54,864 nt of DNA from an uncultured Pelagibacteraceae bacterium. Its GTDB lineage: Bacteria > Pseudomonadota > Alphaproteobacteria > Pelagibacterales > Pelagibacteraceae. The notes below the pieces were generated by a model. That model was not told the DNA's origin. It did not search any database and worked only from the letters and a program-made list of their open reading frames with translations. Both the position numbers and the translations under genes were made by a program. The stretch is from positions 1 through 54,864 of the forward strand of contig CACONQ010000005.1 in assembly GCA_902628635.1 (NCBI GenBank), in the 5' to 3' direction. This document shows, piece after piece, positions 1 to 9,207 of the stretch. How positions within the stretch are numbered: the stretch's first letter is position 1; each line of letters begins with the position of its first letter.

Positions 1-60
1 TTTTAAGCCTAGATAAATGACGAGTTTAAAAGACAGAACCCGGCTTACAGTTTGTCTGGC
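1..60 (+). ncRNA. rnpB: RNase P RNA (rnpB), 3' end only
   Basis: The window opens inside the catalytic RNA of RNase P, which trims tRNA 5' leaders. The string CCTAGATAAATGAC (8-21) followed by GACAGAACCCGGCTTA (32-47) matches the highly conserved 3' terminal part of bacterial type A RNase P RNA. The terminal TTGTCTGGC (52-60) is the probable end of the closing P1 strand. The rest of the gene lies before the window. rnpB next to mraZ is an arrangement I know from alphaproteobacteria. The exact 3' end is estimated. Confidence 0.88.
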
Positions 61-135
61 AAATAAGTATCACTAAACACATATAATAAATCTACATACG
101 GATATAATAATACCGGTTAGCTAAATATTATTGTA

Positions 136-164
136 TTGACGTACAGGTTGAAAACCCATATATT
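136..164 (+). promoter_or_regulatory. Sigma70-type promoter of the dcw cluster
   Basis: TTGACG (136-141) and TATATT (159-164) are separated by exactly 17 bases, a near-consensus -35/-10 pair in front of mraZ. Transcription would start near 171 and leave a leader of about 38 bases. It is the best promoter seen before the tightly overlapping genes that follow, so it probably drives much of the cluster. The -10 box lies inside the first of the CCC/GGG repeats described separately. Confidence 0.7.
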
Positions 165-197
165 CCCATATATTCCCAAATATGGGATTATAAGGGA
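154..197 (+). promoter_or_regulatory. MraZ-box-like operator: five phased CCC/GGG half-sites
   Basis: CCCATATATT-type units recur with 10-base spacing (CCC at 155, 165 and 175), which read as three TGGGA/T boxes on the minus strand. Two more boxes in the opposite orientation (GGG at 184 and 194) follow. Known MraZ operators are direct TGGG repeats at 10-base spacing upstream of mraZ. The sites overlap the -10 box and the probable start of transcription, so binding should repress. Autoregulation is inferred from the family; the repeats themselves are directly visible. Confidence 0.7.
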
Positions 198-208
198 TAA
201 TATGTTTT

Positions 209-664
209 ATGTTTTTATCGACCTACAAAAACAATATAGACAAAAAGGGGAGGGTGTCAGTGCCAGCACCTTTTAGATCATATTTATCAAATCTAGGATA
301 CAATGGAATAATTTGTTTTCCTTCATTTAATAATCAATCTATAGAATCTTGGCCACAAGATAGAATAGAAAAAATTTCAAATACAATTGATGCACTAAAT
401 CCTTTTGAGGAAAAGAAAGATTACTTTGCAACTTCAATTTTGTCAGAAAGTATTAATTTACAGTTTGATAGCGAAGGAAGAATTTCATTAACACCAAAAC
501 TATTAAAACACGCTAAAATTAAAAATAACATGTTATTTGTTGGTCAAGGGAAGACTTTCCAAATTTGGGAGCCAGCAGCATTTGAAAAATTTAAGGTCCA
601 AGCAAGAAAAAAATCTAATGTAAATAGAGCAAGCCTTAAATGGAAAGAGATGGGTGAAAAATAA
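209..664 (+). CDS. mraZ: Transcriptional regulator MraZ
   Basis: MraZ is a DNA-binding regulator of the division and cell-wall cluster, normally the first gene of it. The 151-residue protein has the two tandem SpoVT/AbrB-like swapped-hairpin halves of the family, each marked by a DxxxR motif (D11-KKG-R15 and D87-SEG-R91). Length is typical (about 140-150). The ATG at 209 is preferred over an out-of-frame ATG at 202. The stop overlaps the next start as TAATG. Phased TGGG-type boxes just upstream suggest that it represses its own operon. Confidence 0.93.
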   Translation: MFLSTYKNNIDKKGRVSVPAPFRSYLSNLGYNGIICFPSFNNQSIESWPQDRIEKISNTIDALNPFEEKKDYFATSILSESINLQFDSEGRISLTPKLLKHAKIKNNMLFVGQGKTFQIWEPAAFEKFKVQARKKSNVNRASLKWKEMGEK

Positions 665-846
665 TGAGAAAGATGGAACAAATTATTTTAATGCAAAAGA
701 TAGAAAATCTACAAAACAATTGTTTAACCGCAATGGAAAAAACTATCAAGGGTACCTGGGCATATGAATTTTGGACCGATACTTTCGATAAACTTGAAAA
801 AAACTATAACTCAATAAAAAACAAAGAGGGGATAAATGACAATTAA
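664..846 (+). CDS. Small hypothetical protein between mraZ and ftsZ
   Basis: A 60-residue ORF that I do not recognise. It starts on the ATG overlapping the mraZ stop by one base and ends 11 bases inside ftsZ, so translational coupling to both is likely and supports it being real. The protein is hydrophilic and probably mostly helical, with a Trp/aromatic-rich centre ([12 protein letters not shown]) and many Lys/Asn. It has no signal peptide or membrane segment. In canonical clusters rsmH occupies this position, so it is not a recognisable remnant of that gene. A division-related role is only suggested by position. Confidence 0.6.
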   Translation: MRKMEQIILMQKIENLQNNCLTAMEKTIKGTWAYEFWTDTFDKLEKNYNSIKNKEGINDN

Positions 847-2278
847 CTTTAGAGCACCAGATATAAAAGAATTAAAACCTAGAATTTTAGTTTTAGGAGT
901 TGGGGGAGCAGGCGGAAATGCAATCAATGAAATGATAGAGTCTGGAGTGGAAGGTGTAGAATTTGTTGCTGTAAATACAGACGCACAAGATTTAAAAGCG
1001 AGCAAAGCAAAGCAAAAAGTACAATTAGGTCTTAATTTAACAAAAGGTCTTGGGGCAGGTGCTAAAGTTGAAATTGGTCAAGCTGCTGCAGATGAATCTT
1101 TAAATGAAATTATGGATTTATTGAAAGGTGCAAATATGGTTTTTATTACTGCAGGAATGGGCGGTGGAACTGGAACTGGTGCAGCTCACGTGATTGCCAG
1201 AGCATCTAAAGAACTTAATATTTTAACAGTTGGAGTAGTCACGCTTCCTTTTTTGTATGAAGCCCCATCTAGGATGAGAAGAGGCCAACAAGGCTTGGAA
1301 GAGTTAAGAAAACATGTAGATACAATTATTGTCATTCCAAACCAAAACCTTTTCAAAGTTGCAAATGAAAAAACAACATTAAAAGAGTCTTTCAAACTTT
1401 CAAATGGAGTACTTAGACACGGTGTTCAAAGTGTAACTGATTTGATGGTTAAACAAGGATTAATTAATTTAGATTTTGCAGATGTTGAAACGGTAATGAG
1501 CCGTATGGGTAAAGCCATGATGGGAACAGGCGAAGCCGAAGGTGAAGGCAGGGCGTTAAAAGCTACAGAGATGGCTTTAAATAATCCGTTAATTGATGAT
1601 TATTCATTAAGAGGAGCGAGAGGTTTGCTAATAAACATAACAGGAGGAGAAGATCTAACTCTATTTGAAACAGATGAAATTGTTAATAAAATAAGAAATG
1701 AGGTAGATCATGCGGCAGAAATTATAATTGGATCGGTAACAGATAACTCTCTAGAAGGCAAAGTAAGAGTTTCAATTGTTGCAACGGCTCTTGATGGACA
1801 ACAGCCCGAGTCTAAATCTGTAATAAATATGGTTCATAGAATTCAAAATCGCAATCCAGGTTATTCAGATTTTTCAACATTACATAATTCACAATCTTTT
1901 AATTATTCAAATGCACCAACACCAACGAGTGGTGCTAATGCGTTAAAAGTTGATGAGGCATTACCAAGCTCTAATGAGCCAAAAATAGACAATGAAAGTA
2001 TTCTTGATCAGAATATTAATATTAATAGTGATTTAGGGGCTGTAGAAAATTCGATGAATCATAGTGAGGAAAGCCTAGTTTTGACTGAGGAAGTAAAAGA
2101 TCAAGTTTCCGAGTCTAACGGATTAGAAAATTTTGGACTTGCTGATGACGAGCCAAATTTATTTGATGGATCTGAAGCTAATCATGGATCAGATGATAAT
2201 AACCAGGAAGACGCTGATAATAATTTTGATGAAGATGATTTCGAAATTCCGGCATTTTTAAGAAGACAAAAAAACTAA
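836..2278 (+). CDS. ftsZ: Cell division protein FtsZ
   Basis: Tubulin-like GTPase that polymerises into the cytokinetic ring. The N-terminal half carries GVGGAGGNA and the tubulin signature GGGTGTG at residues 109-115; the T7-loop and C-terminal GTPase regions follow. A long acidic, Asn-rich linker (about 320-465) leads to the conserved tail [11 protein letters not shown] at 470-480, which in other bacteria binds FtsA and other anchors. At 480 residues it is long but normal for alphaproteobacteria. The sequence AGAGGGG (825-831) is a good ribosome site. Its location directly after mraZ is unusual: it normally follows ftsA. Confidence 0.97.
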   Translation: MTINFRAPDIKELKPRILVLGVGGAGGNAINEMIESGVEGVEFVAVNTDAQDLKASKAKQKVQLGLNLTKGLGAGAKVEIGQAAADESLNEIMDLLKGANMVFITAGMGGGTGTGAAHVIARASKELNILTVGVVTLPFLYEAPSRMRRGQQGLEELRKHVDTIIVIPNQNLFKVANEKTTLKESFKLSNGVLRHGVQSVTDLMVKQGLINLDFADVETVMSRMGKAMMGTGEAEGEGRALKATEMALNNPLIDDYSLRGARGLLINITGGEDLTLFETDEIVNKIRNEVDHAAEIIIGSVTDNSLEGKVRVSIVATALDGQQPESKSVINMVHRIQNRNPGYSDFSTLHNSQSFNYSNAPTPTSGANALKVDEALPSSNEPKIDNESILDQNININSDLGAVENSMNHSEESLVLTEEVKDQVSESNGLENFGLADDEPNLFDGSEANHGSDDNNQEDADNNFDEDDFEIPAFLRRQKN

Positions 2279-2296
2279 TGGTCTTCAAAAAAATAG

Positions 2297-3307
2297 ATGA
2301 ATGCCACCATTATATCGAATAATGATAAACATTATCCGGTATTGCTAGATGAAATTCTAAGCATTATTTCCCCTCAAAATGGTGGCACATTTATTGACTG
2401 TACTTTTGGTCAAGGAGGTTATTCAAAAGCAATTTTAAAATTTCCAAAAACAAAAATTTTTGCATTAGATAGAGATATTCATTCTGAAAAATATGCTAAT
2501 GAATTAAAAGTTAAAAATCAAAATCGTTTTTTTTTTCATAATTTAAAATTTGGAGATTTAAATAAACTTAATATTAAGAATGAGAGAGTAAAAGCAATTA
2601 TATTTGATTTGGGTTTTTCATATATTCAGATTAAGGACTTAACAAGAGGGTTGTCTTTTAATAGTACAGGTCCACTAGATATGAGAATGGGGCTAAATAA
2701 TTTTTCTGCTAGCGATGTTGTAAATAATTTAAACCAAAAAGAGCTTGAGCTTATATTCAAAATTTTTGGAGATGAAAAAGATGGAAAAAAGATAGCTAGG
2801 AAAATAGTTTTAGAGAGAAAAAAAAATAAAATAGATACACAAAAATTAGTCCAAATAATTAATATATGTAAAAGAAATAATAACAAAAAAATTCACAATT
2901 CAACAAAAATTTTTCAAGCTCTTAGAATATTTGTTAATAAAGAAATATCCGAATTAATTAAGGGATTAATTAACTCTGTAAATATTTTAGAAAAAAATGG
3001 AATTTTAATTTTAGTCTCTTTTCATTCTCTAGAGGACAAAATAATCAAAACTTTTTTTAAATTACTTTCTGAAAATAACAAGATTTCAAGATATCTGCCT
3101 GAAAATAAAAAAAAAAATAATATTTTAAAATTAAAAGAAAAAAAACCTATTCTCCCATCAGAAAATGAAATTAAAATTAATAAACCATCTAGATCAGCAA
3201 AGTTAAGATATGCTTTTAAAATTTCAGACGACAAAAATTTTGAAGAAGAGATTTTGAAGACATTCAAATATTTAATAGATATCGAAAATTTTTCAGTAAA
3301 ATTATGA
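2297..3307 (+). CDS. rsmH: 16S rRNA (cytosine(1402)-N(4))-methyltransferase RsmH
   Basis: SAM-dependent methyltransferase (MraW) that modifies C1402 in the decoding centre of 16S rRNA; a standard dcw-cluster member. The protein (336 residues) begins with HYPVLLDEIL, followed by the SAM-binding motif FIDCTFGQGGYS, the acidic motif ALDRD, and the family motif LVSFHSLEDKIIKTFF. The C-terminal segment NKPSRSAKLRYAFK is also typical. It starts 18 bases after ftsZ and overlaps the ftsL-like gene by four bases (ATGA). Confidence 0.95.
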   Translation: MNATIISNNDKHYPVLLDEILSIISPQNGGTFIDCTFGQGGYSKAILKFPKTKIFALDRDIHSEKYANELKVKNQNRFFFHNLKFGDLNKLNIKNERVKAIIFDLGFSYIQIKDLTRGLSFNSTGPLDMRMGLNNFSASDVVNNLNQKELELIFKIFGDEKDGKKIARKIVLERKKNKIDTQKLVQIINICKRNNNKKIHNSTKIFQALRIFVNKEISELIKGLINSVNILEKNGILILVSFHSLEDKIIKTFFKLLSENNKISRYLPENKKKNNILKLKEKKPILPSENEIKINKPSRSAKLRYAFKISDDKNFEEEILKTFKYLIDIENFSVKL

Positions 3308-3606
3308 AAAAGTATATATTAATAATTTTAATCATATCCTTAATATCATTTACGACCTTCATCAAAAATTCATCAAAGAGCTTGGAGAATAAAATTTATA
3401 ACAAAAAGGAGGCGATTGTTTTATTGGATGAAGCTTATAATCTAGCTTCTTTAGAAAATAATTATCTGACATCCTCAAAAAAACTATTTAGTTATTTAGA
3501 GGATTTACAAGCAAAACAATATAAACCTATAGATATTACATCTTTGAAAAAACTATACTTCTTTCAAAATAAAATAAAAATTAAAAAATTTTTGGAAAAT
3601 GAATAA
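3304..3606 (+). CDS. ftsL: FtsL-like division protein
   Basis: A 100-residue bitopic membrane protein. One hydrophobic segment (about residues 4-20) is followed by a helical, coiled-coil-prone periplasmic part. Sequence identity to characterised FtsL is too low to see directly. The call rests on topology, size and position between rsmH and ftsI, which is the invariant ftsL position. FtsL forms the FtsQLB complex that activates FtsW/FtsI. It overlaps rsmH by four bases and ftsI by eight, implying translational coupling. No separate FtsB is seen nearby. Confidence 0.7.
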   Translation: MKKYILIILIISLISFTTFIKNSSKSLENKIYNKKEAIVLLDEAYNLASLENNYLTSSKKLFSYLEDLQAKQYKPIDITSLKKLYFFQNKIKIKKFLENE

Positions 3607-5278
3607 TTCAGAAAAATTATTTATAAATGAATATGAAAGTGAATTTAATTTTAAAAAAAATATATCTAACTTAAAATTTTCTTTTAACAGGACAGCATTC
3701 ATTTTTTTCTTTTTTATCCTTATTTCTATAATTTTCTCAATTAAAATTTTTTACTATGGTTCAGTTTTTGTAAACAGCAATACAATAAATATAAATAAAA
3801 AAAAGAACTTTAGAGCTGATTTGATTGATAGAAACGGAAACTTGATCGCTAGGACAGTTAAAACCATTAATGTAGGAATTGATCCTAAAAAAATAAAAGA
3901 TAAAAAAAAATTTCTATTAAAACTTAAGATTATTTTTCCTGAAAAAAATTATAGTATAATTAAAGATCAACTAAATGGAAAAAATTTTTTTTATTTAGAG
4001 AAAAAAATTTCTCCCGAAAACTACGATAAAGTAAAATTACTTGGAGAAAAAGCAATAAGATATGAATCTAAAATTTCAAGAATTTACCCTTATCCAAGTC
4101 TTGCAAGCCACATAATTGGTCAGATCGATGATGATAATAGTGGAATTTCTGGTTTGGAAAAATCTTTAAATGAGAGACTTATTACTAAAATGAGTCCTAT
4201 ATCTTTAACGCTTGATACAAATATACAATATTTAATTCGAGAAGAACTTTTAAAAGCAAATAATATATTTCAAACTAAAGGAAGTACCGCAATTTTAATG
4301 AATGTTAATAATGGCGAAATAATATCAATGGTATCTACTCCAGATTTTAATCTTAATAAAAGAGAAAATTTAAAGGATAAAAAATTTATTAATAGAGCAA
4401 CTAAAGGTGTATATGAATTTGGTTCCGTATTTAAAACATTTACTTTAGCGGGTGGTTTAAAATATGATGAGATAGAATTAAACACAGAATTTAAAAAACT
4501 ACCAAAAACAATTTATTGCAGTGGCAGACCTATCAGGGAGTATGATGAAGATATACCTGATACTTTGACCGCTGAAGAAGTGTTAATAAGATCTGGAAAT
4601 ATTGGATCAGTGAGAATAGCTCAGAAAATTGGTATTGATAGGTACTCAGAGTTTTTGGGTCAAATCGGAATTTTAGATAAAATGGAATTTCAACTAGAGG
4701 AAACAGGAACTCCTTTGCCTGTTCGTTGGGGAAAATGTAAACTTGCTACAGCCTCATTTGGTCATGGTATAACCACGACTGTTTTACAATTAGCAAAGGG
4801 TTATGCAATCATTAGTAATGGTGGATATAATGTTGAGCCTACACTTATAAAAAATTTAAATCCAAACTTTAAAAGAGAGAGAATAATAGATGAGAAAATA
4901 TCAAAAGATTTAAATTCGGTACTAAGAAAAATTGTAAATACAAAAATTGGTACTGCAAATCAAGCAAATATTCCTGGTTATGAAATTGGAGGAAAAACAG
5001 GAACGGCACAAAAATCTGTTGATGGTGTTTATACTAAAGAGAAGATAAATACCTTTGTTGGAGTATTTCCAATCTCTGAACCAAAGTTTGTTATTGTTGT
5101 AATGCTTGATGAACCAAAAATTAATAAAGATTATATTTATGAATACAAAGATGGATCTGGATTTAAATTAAAAGGCACACCAAGAAATACAGCTGGATGG
5201 ACGTCTGTTGAAATTACTGGCAAAATTTTAGAAAAAATAGGACCAATTTTAGCCACAAAGTACATGGAATTTAATTAG
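3599..5278 (+). CDS. ftsI: Septal peptidoglycan transpeptidase FtsI (PBP3)
   Basis: Class B penicillin-binding protein that cross-links septal peptidoglycan together with FtsW. It has a short cytoplasmic N-terminus, one membrane anchor at about 32-55, a pedestal domain, and the transpeptidase domain. Catalytic motifs are visible: SVFK at 276-279 (nucleophile Ser276), SGN at 332-334, and KTGT from 466. Length 559 is typical. The start lies within the ftsL-like gene (8-base overlap) and the stop is five bases before murE-murF. Confidence 0.95.
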   Translation: MNNSEKLFINEYESEFNFKKNISNLKFSFNRTAFIFFFFILISIIFSIKIFYYGSVFVNSNTININKKKNFRADLIDRNGNLIARTVKTINVGIDPKKIKDKKKFLLKLKIIFPEKNYSIIKDQLNGKNFFYLEKKISPENYDKVKLLGEKAIRYESKISRIYPYPSLASHIIGQIDDDNSGISGLEKSLNERLITKMSPISLTLDTNIQYLIREELLKANNIFQTKGSTAILMNVNNGEIISMVSTPDFNLNKRENLKDKKFINRATKGVYEFGSVFKTFTLAGGLKYDEIELNTEFKKLPKTIYCSGRPIREYDEDIPDTLTAEEVLIRSGNIGSVRIAQKIGIDRYSEFLGQIGILDKMEFQLEETGTPLPVRWGKCKLATASFGHGITTTVLQLAKGYAIISNGGYNVEPTLIKNLNPNFKRERIIDEKISKDLNSVLRKIVNTKIGTANQANIPGYEIGGKTGTAQKSVDGVYTKEKINTFVGVFPISEPKFVIVVMLDEPKINKDYIYEYKDGSGFKLKGTPRNTAGWTSVEITGKILEKIGPILATKYMEFN

Positions 5279-5282
5279 TGAT

Positions 5283-8132
5283 ATGTTGATAGGAGAGTTA
5301 TTTAAAATAAAAAATAAAAAAATAAGAAATCATTTTTTTTCAGGTTTAAGCTTTAATAGCAATTCATGCAAAAAAAATTTCATTTTTTTTGCGATTAAAG
5401 GAAATTTGCAAGATGGGAATAAATACATAGACGAAGCTATTGAAAATGGTGCAAGAACAATTATTCATCAAAAGCCTTTTGAAGGTTTTAAAGGAGAAGT
5501 TTTATTTTTAAGTTACAAAAATATCAGAAAAATTCTAGCCTCCACATCTTTTAAGTTTTATAATAAAATACCTAATAATATAATTGCAGTTACTGGAACA
5601 AATGGTAAGTCTTCGGTATCAGATTTTTATTATCAAATTTTAAAAATTAATAGAGTTAGCGTAGGTTCAATAGGAACTCTTGGAATAAAATTTAAAAATA
5701 AACTAATTTCGTTAAATAATACTACATTAGACTCTTTAAATCTTTCAAAGTACCTAACTATTTTAAAAAAAAAAAAAATCGACAATGTAATATTAGAGGC
5801 TTCAAGTCATGGCTTAAAACAACATAGACTCGATGGTTTAAAAATAACTTCTGCAATTTTTACTAATTTTTCTCATGATCATTTAGATTATCATAAAAAT
5901 TTAAAAAATTACCTCAATTCCAAACTATACCTTTTTAACTCTCTTCTAAAAAAAAACTCATTATTAATCACTGATAGATCAATAAAAGAGTTTAAAAAAA
6001 TATTTAATATTTCAAAAAAGAGAAAATTACGTTTAAAAACTATTCTTGATGAAAAAAGTGATTTACAGTTGATCAATCACGCCTATGAGGGTGAAAAGCA
6101 AAAAATTCAAATTAAATATAAGAATAAAATTTACAGTTTTTACATTAATTTAATTGGAAAAACCCAGATTAAAAATATTTTAATGTCAATCTTGGCAGCA
6201 GAAAGTTCAAAATTAAATTTTGAAAAAATTATTAAAAATATTAGTAAGTTAAAACCAATTGATGGTAGGTTTGAAAAAATTGGAAATTTAAAAAATAATG
6301 CTATTGTAATTTTAGACTATGCCCATACTCCGGACGCTTTAAGAACCTGTTTAAATGATCTTAAAAGTCAATTCCCATCCAAAAAAATTAATATCGTATT
6401 TGGCTGTGGAGGTGATAGGGATAAATACAAAAGACCAAAAATGGGGGCTATAGCAAATTCTTATTGCTCACAGATATATCTCACAGATGATAACCCAAGA
6501 TTTGAAAACCCAAAAGAAATAAGAAAAGAAATAAAAAAAAATATTTTGAAATCTAAAGTATTGGAGATATCAAACCGACGAATAGCAATTTCAAAAGCAA
6601 TTCAAAATTTAAAATCAGACGAAGTATTAGTTGTTGCGGGTAAAGGTCATGAAAAAATTCAGGATTATGGAAATAAAAAAATTTTTTTCTCTGACAAAGA
6701 AGTTATAAAAAAATCTATAGCAATTAAAAATAAAAAACTTTCTAACAATATAAAAGTTAATATTTTCAATGAGTATTTTAATAAAAATATTTCAAAGAAA
6801 AAAAAAATCCAAAAAGCTTCGATTAACTCTAAAACTTTGAAAAAAAATGATATATTTTTTGCTATTAAAGGAAAAAAAAATGATGGAAATTCATTTGTAA
6901 AACAAGCATTTGATAATGGCGCACTTTTTGCGATTGTAAATAGATATCAAAAATCAATTAATAGAACTAATCAAATAAAAGTATCTAATACCCTAGAATG
7001 TTTGACAGATTTATCAAAAATAATTAGACAGAATTTTAAAGGAAAAATTATTGCAATCACAGGAAGTTGTGGAAAAACATCTTTAAAACAAATGTCAGGA
7101 GAAGTTTTGAACGATTTTAGCAAAACAACTTTTTCATTAGGGTCTTATAATAATAAATATGGGGTTCCATTAAGCTTATTTAATCTCAATACTAAAAATA
7201 AAAATGGAATTTTTGAGATTGGAATGGATAAAAAAGGTGAAATAGATTTTTTAAGTAAAATTTTAAATCCAAATATCGGCGTTATAACAAATATTTCATA
7301 TGCTCATGCTAAAAATTTTAAAAATATAAATGAGATTGCAGCAGCCAAAGGGGAGTTAATTAATAACATTCAAAAAGGCGGGATAATAATTTTAAACAAA
7401 GACGACAGATTTTTTGATTTTCACTATAAAAATGCAATTAAAAAAGATCTTAAAGTTTTTTCTTTTGGAATAAAAAAAAAGGGAAATATATCCTTAATTT
7501 CAACTAAAAAGCAAAATAAACTTTTTAAGATTACTGTAAAAATATTTAATCAAAAAAAATTATTTTTCATAAAAAATATCAATCAAAATAATTTATATAA
7601 TGTTCTGGCATGTATAGGTATAATCTACTCAGTAGGTGAATTAAAAAATTTATCAAGAAACTCTTTCATAAAATTTAAAAATCCCAAAGGAAGAGGAGAT
7701 ATTTCTAAAATTTATTTTAAAAACAAACAATTTTATTTAGTAGATGAAAGCTACAATTCGAACCCCTTATCAATGGAGTCAGCTATAAAAAATTATAACA
7801 TGATAAAGACAAAAAATAATAAAAAGCACCTTTTAATGGGTGATATGCTTGAATTAGGAAGTTTATCAAAAAAACTACATATTAGTTTAAGTAAAAACAT
7901 AAATAATTCATCGATAGATAAGTTTCACATTTTTGGTAGATTCGTTAAAGAAACATTTAAAAAAGTCAAAAACATAAAAAAAGGGAAATATTTGACTAAA
8001 CTAAATCAAATTAATGATTTGATTATTAAAGAATTAAATAATAATGACTATTTAATGGTTAAAGGATCAAATTCTACTGGTTTGAATAAATTTATCTTAA
8101 AACTAAAGGGTAATAAATCTCATGCTTTATAG
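5283..8132 (+). CDS. murEF: MurE-MurF fusion: bifunctional UDP-MurNAc-tripeptide / pentapeptide synthase
   Basis: One continuous 949-residue ORF contains two Mur ligases. Residues 1 to about 480 are MurE, which adds the third stem amino acid. It has the ATP motif GTNGKSS at 105-111, and the DNPR motif near 403-406 points to meso-diaminopimelate as substrate; GKGHE follows. Residues from about 490 to the end are MurF, which adds D-Ala-D-Ala, with ATP motif GSCGKTS at 594-600 and the substrate segment DESYNSNPLSM. Both active sites look intact. Fused murE-murF is known elsewhere but is not the usual state. Overlaps mraY by 11 bases. Confidence 0.95.
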   Translation: MLIGELFKIKNKKIRNHFFSGLSFNSNSCKKNFIFFAIKGNLQDGNKYIDEAIENGARTIIHQKPFEGFKGEVLFLSYKNIRKILASTSFKFYNKIPNNIIAVTGTNGKSSVSDFYYQILKINRVSVGSIGTLGIKFKNKLISLNNTTLDSLNLSKYLTILKKKKIDNVILEASSHGLKQHRLDGLKITSAIFTNFSHDHLDYHKNLKNYLNSKLYLFNSLLKKNSLLITDRSIKEFKKIFNISKKRKLRLKTILDEKSDLQLINHAYEGEKQKIQIKYKNKIYSFYINLIGKTQIKNILMSILAAESSKLNFEKIIKNISKLKPIDGRFEKIGNLKNNAIVILDYAHTPDALRTCLNDLKSQFPSKKINIVFGCGGDRDKYKRPKMGAIANSYCSQIYLTDDNPRFENPKEIRKEIKKNILKSKVLEISNRRIAISKAIQNLKSDEVLVVAGKGHEKIQDYGNKKIFFSDKEVIKKSIAIKNKKLSNNIKVNIFNEYFNKNISKKKKIQKASINSKTLKKNDIFFAIKGKKNDGNSFVKQAFDNGALFAIVNRYQKSINRTNQIKVSNTLECLTDLSKIIRQNFKGKIIAITGSCGKTSLKQMSGEVLNDFSKTTFSLGSYNNKYGVPLSLFNLNTKNKNGIFEIGMDKKGEIDFLSKILNPNIGVITNISYAHAKNFKNINEIAAAKGELINNIQKGGIIILNKDDRFFDFHYKNAIKKDLKVFSFGIKKKGNISLISTKKQNKLFKITVKIFNQKKLFFIKNINQNNLYNVLACIGIIYSVGELKNLSRNSFIKFKNPKGRGDISKIYFKNKQFYLVDESYNSNPLSMESAIKNYNMIKTKNNKKHLLMGDMLELGSLSKKLHISLSKNINNSSIDKFHIFGRFVKETFKKVKNIKKGKYLTKLNQINDLIIKELNNNDYLMVKGSNSTGLNKFILKLKGNKSHAL

Positions 8133-9207
8133 TCTAGTATTAAATTTAATTGATACTTATTCATTTCTTAATGTATTTAAATATTTAACAGTAAGAACCG
8201 GATTAGCTGTTTTCACTTCTTTGTTGGTAGTTTTTTTAATCGGAAATCCTTTCATAAATTTTTTTTCAGCAAAGCAAATTTTGAACCCTATTAGAGATGA
8301 CGGTCCAGATGAACATATAGTAAAAAAAATCGGCACCCCAACAATGGGAGGTGTTTTAATATTAATTGGATTATTTTTTGGAATATTTTTATGGGGCGAT
8401 CTAAATAACTTATATGTATGGTTCTTGATTTATATAGTAGCTAGTTTTGGTATATTAGGAGCTTATGATGATTATAAGAAAATTAAATTTAAAAATTCCT
8501 CTGGCATTTCCTTCAAATTTAAAATCATATCACAAATTATAGCGGCAACTTTTGGAATAATTGTACTAAGCATTTATTCTGATAACGCGGATTTAGAAAA
8601 TCTTTATTTTCCCTTTTTTAAAAACCTAATTGTTAATTTGGGATGGTTTTTTATTCCATTTGCAGTTTTTGTTATAGTTGGTTCATCAAATGCTGTGAAT
8701 TTGACAGATGGCCTAGATGGGCTAGCAACCGTTCCAGTTATTTTAGTGGCTGCTTGTTTTGCATTTATTAGTTATGTCACAGGAAATATTGTTTTTTCTG
8801 AGTATTTACAAATACCTTATATAGCTGGATTAGGTGAAGTTGCCGTATTTTTAGGTGCAGTAATTGGTTCTTGTTTAGGTTTTTTATGGTTTAACGCACC
8901 TCCCGCAAAAATTTTTATGGGTGATACAGGATCACTCGCATTAGGAGGATCCTTAGGTGGAGTTGGAATAATAACGAAACATGAAATAGTTTTAGCAATA
9001 ACAGGTGGTCTATTTGTTTTGGAGGCAATATCAGTAATTGTACAAGTAATTTCATTTAAATTGACTGGAAAAAGAATTTTTAAAATGGCACCCATACATC
9101 ATCATTATGAAAAAAAAGGCTGGCCTGAGTCCACTGTAGTAATTAGATTTTGGATTGTAGCAATTATTTTAGCAATGATAGGTCTTGCAACACTGAAATT
9201 TAGATAA
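8122..9207 (+). CDS. mraY: Phospho-N-acetylmuramoyl-pentapeptide-transferase MraY
   Basis: Integral membrane enzyme that transfers phospho-MurNAc-pentapeptide from UDP to undecaprenyl phosphate, making lipid I. About ten membrane helices. Family motifs: GTPTMGG (early cytoplasmic loop), GAYDDYKK, NLTDGLDGLA, the Mg-binding FNAPPAKIFMGDTGS, and the His motif PIHHHYEKKGWPE near the C-terminus. 361 residues is standard. It overlaps murE-murF by 11 bases and murD by one (TAATG). Confidence 0.97.
   Translation: MLYSLVLNLIDTYSFLNVFKYLTVRTGLAVFTSLLVVFLIGNPFINFFSAKQILNPIRDDGPDEHIVKKIGTPTMGGVLILIGLFFGIFLWGDLNNLYVWFLIYIVASFGILGAYDDYKKIKFKNSSGISFKFKIISQIIAATFGIIVLSIYSDNADLENLYFPFFKNLIVNLGWFFIPFAVFVIVGSSNAVNLTDGLDGLATVPVILVAACFAFISYVTGNIVFSEYLQIPYIAGLGEVAVFLGAVIGSCLGFLWFNAPPAKIFMGDTGSLALGGSLGGVGIITKHEIVLAITGGLFVLEAISVIVQVISFKLTGKRIFKMAPIHHHYEKKGWPESTVVIRFWIVAIILAMIGLATLKFR

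Noticed and set aside
61-135. Possible terminator or small gene between rnpB and the mraZ promoter
   Set aside because: Only a short weak pairing around ACCGGT is seen, with no T-run and no ORF with a ribosome site.
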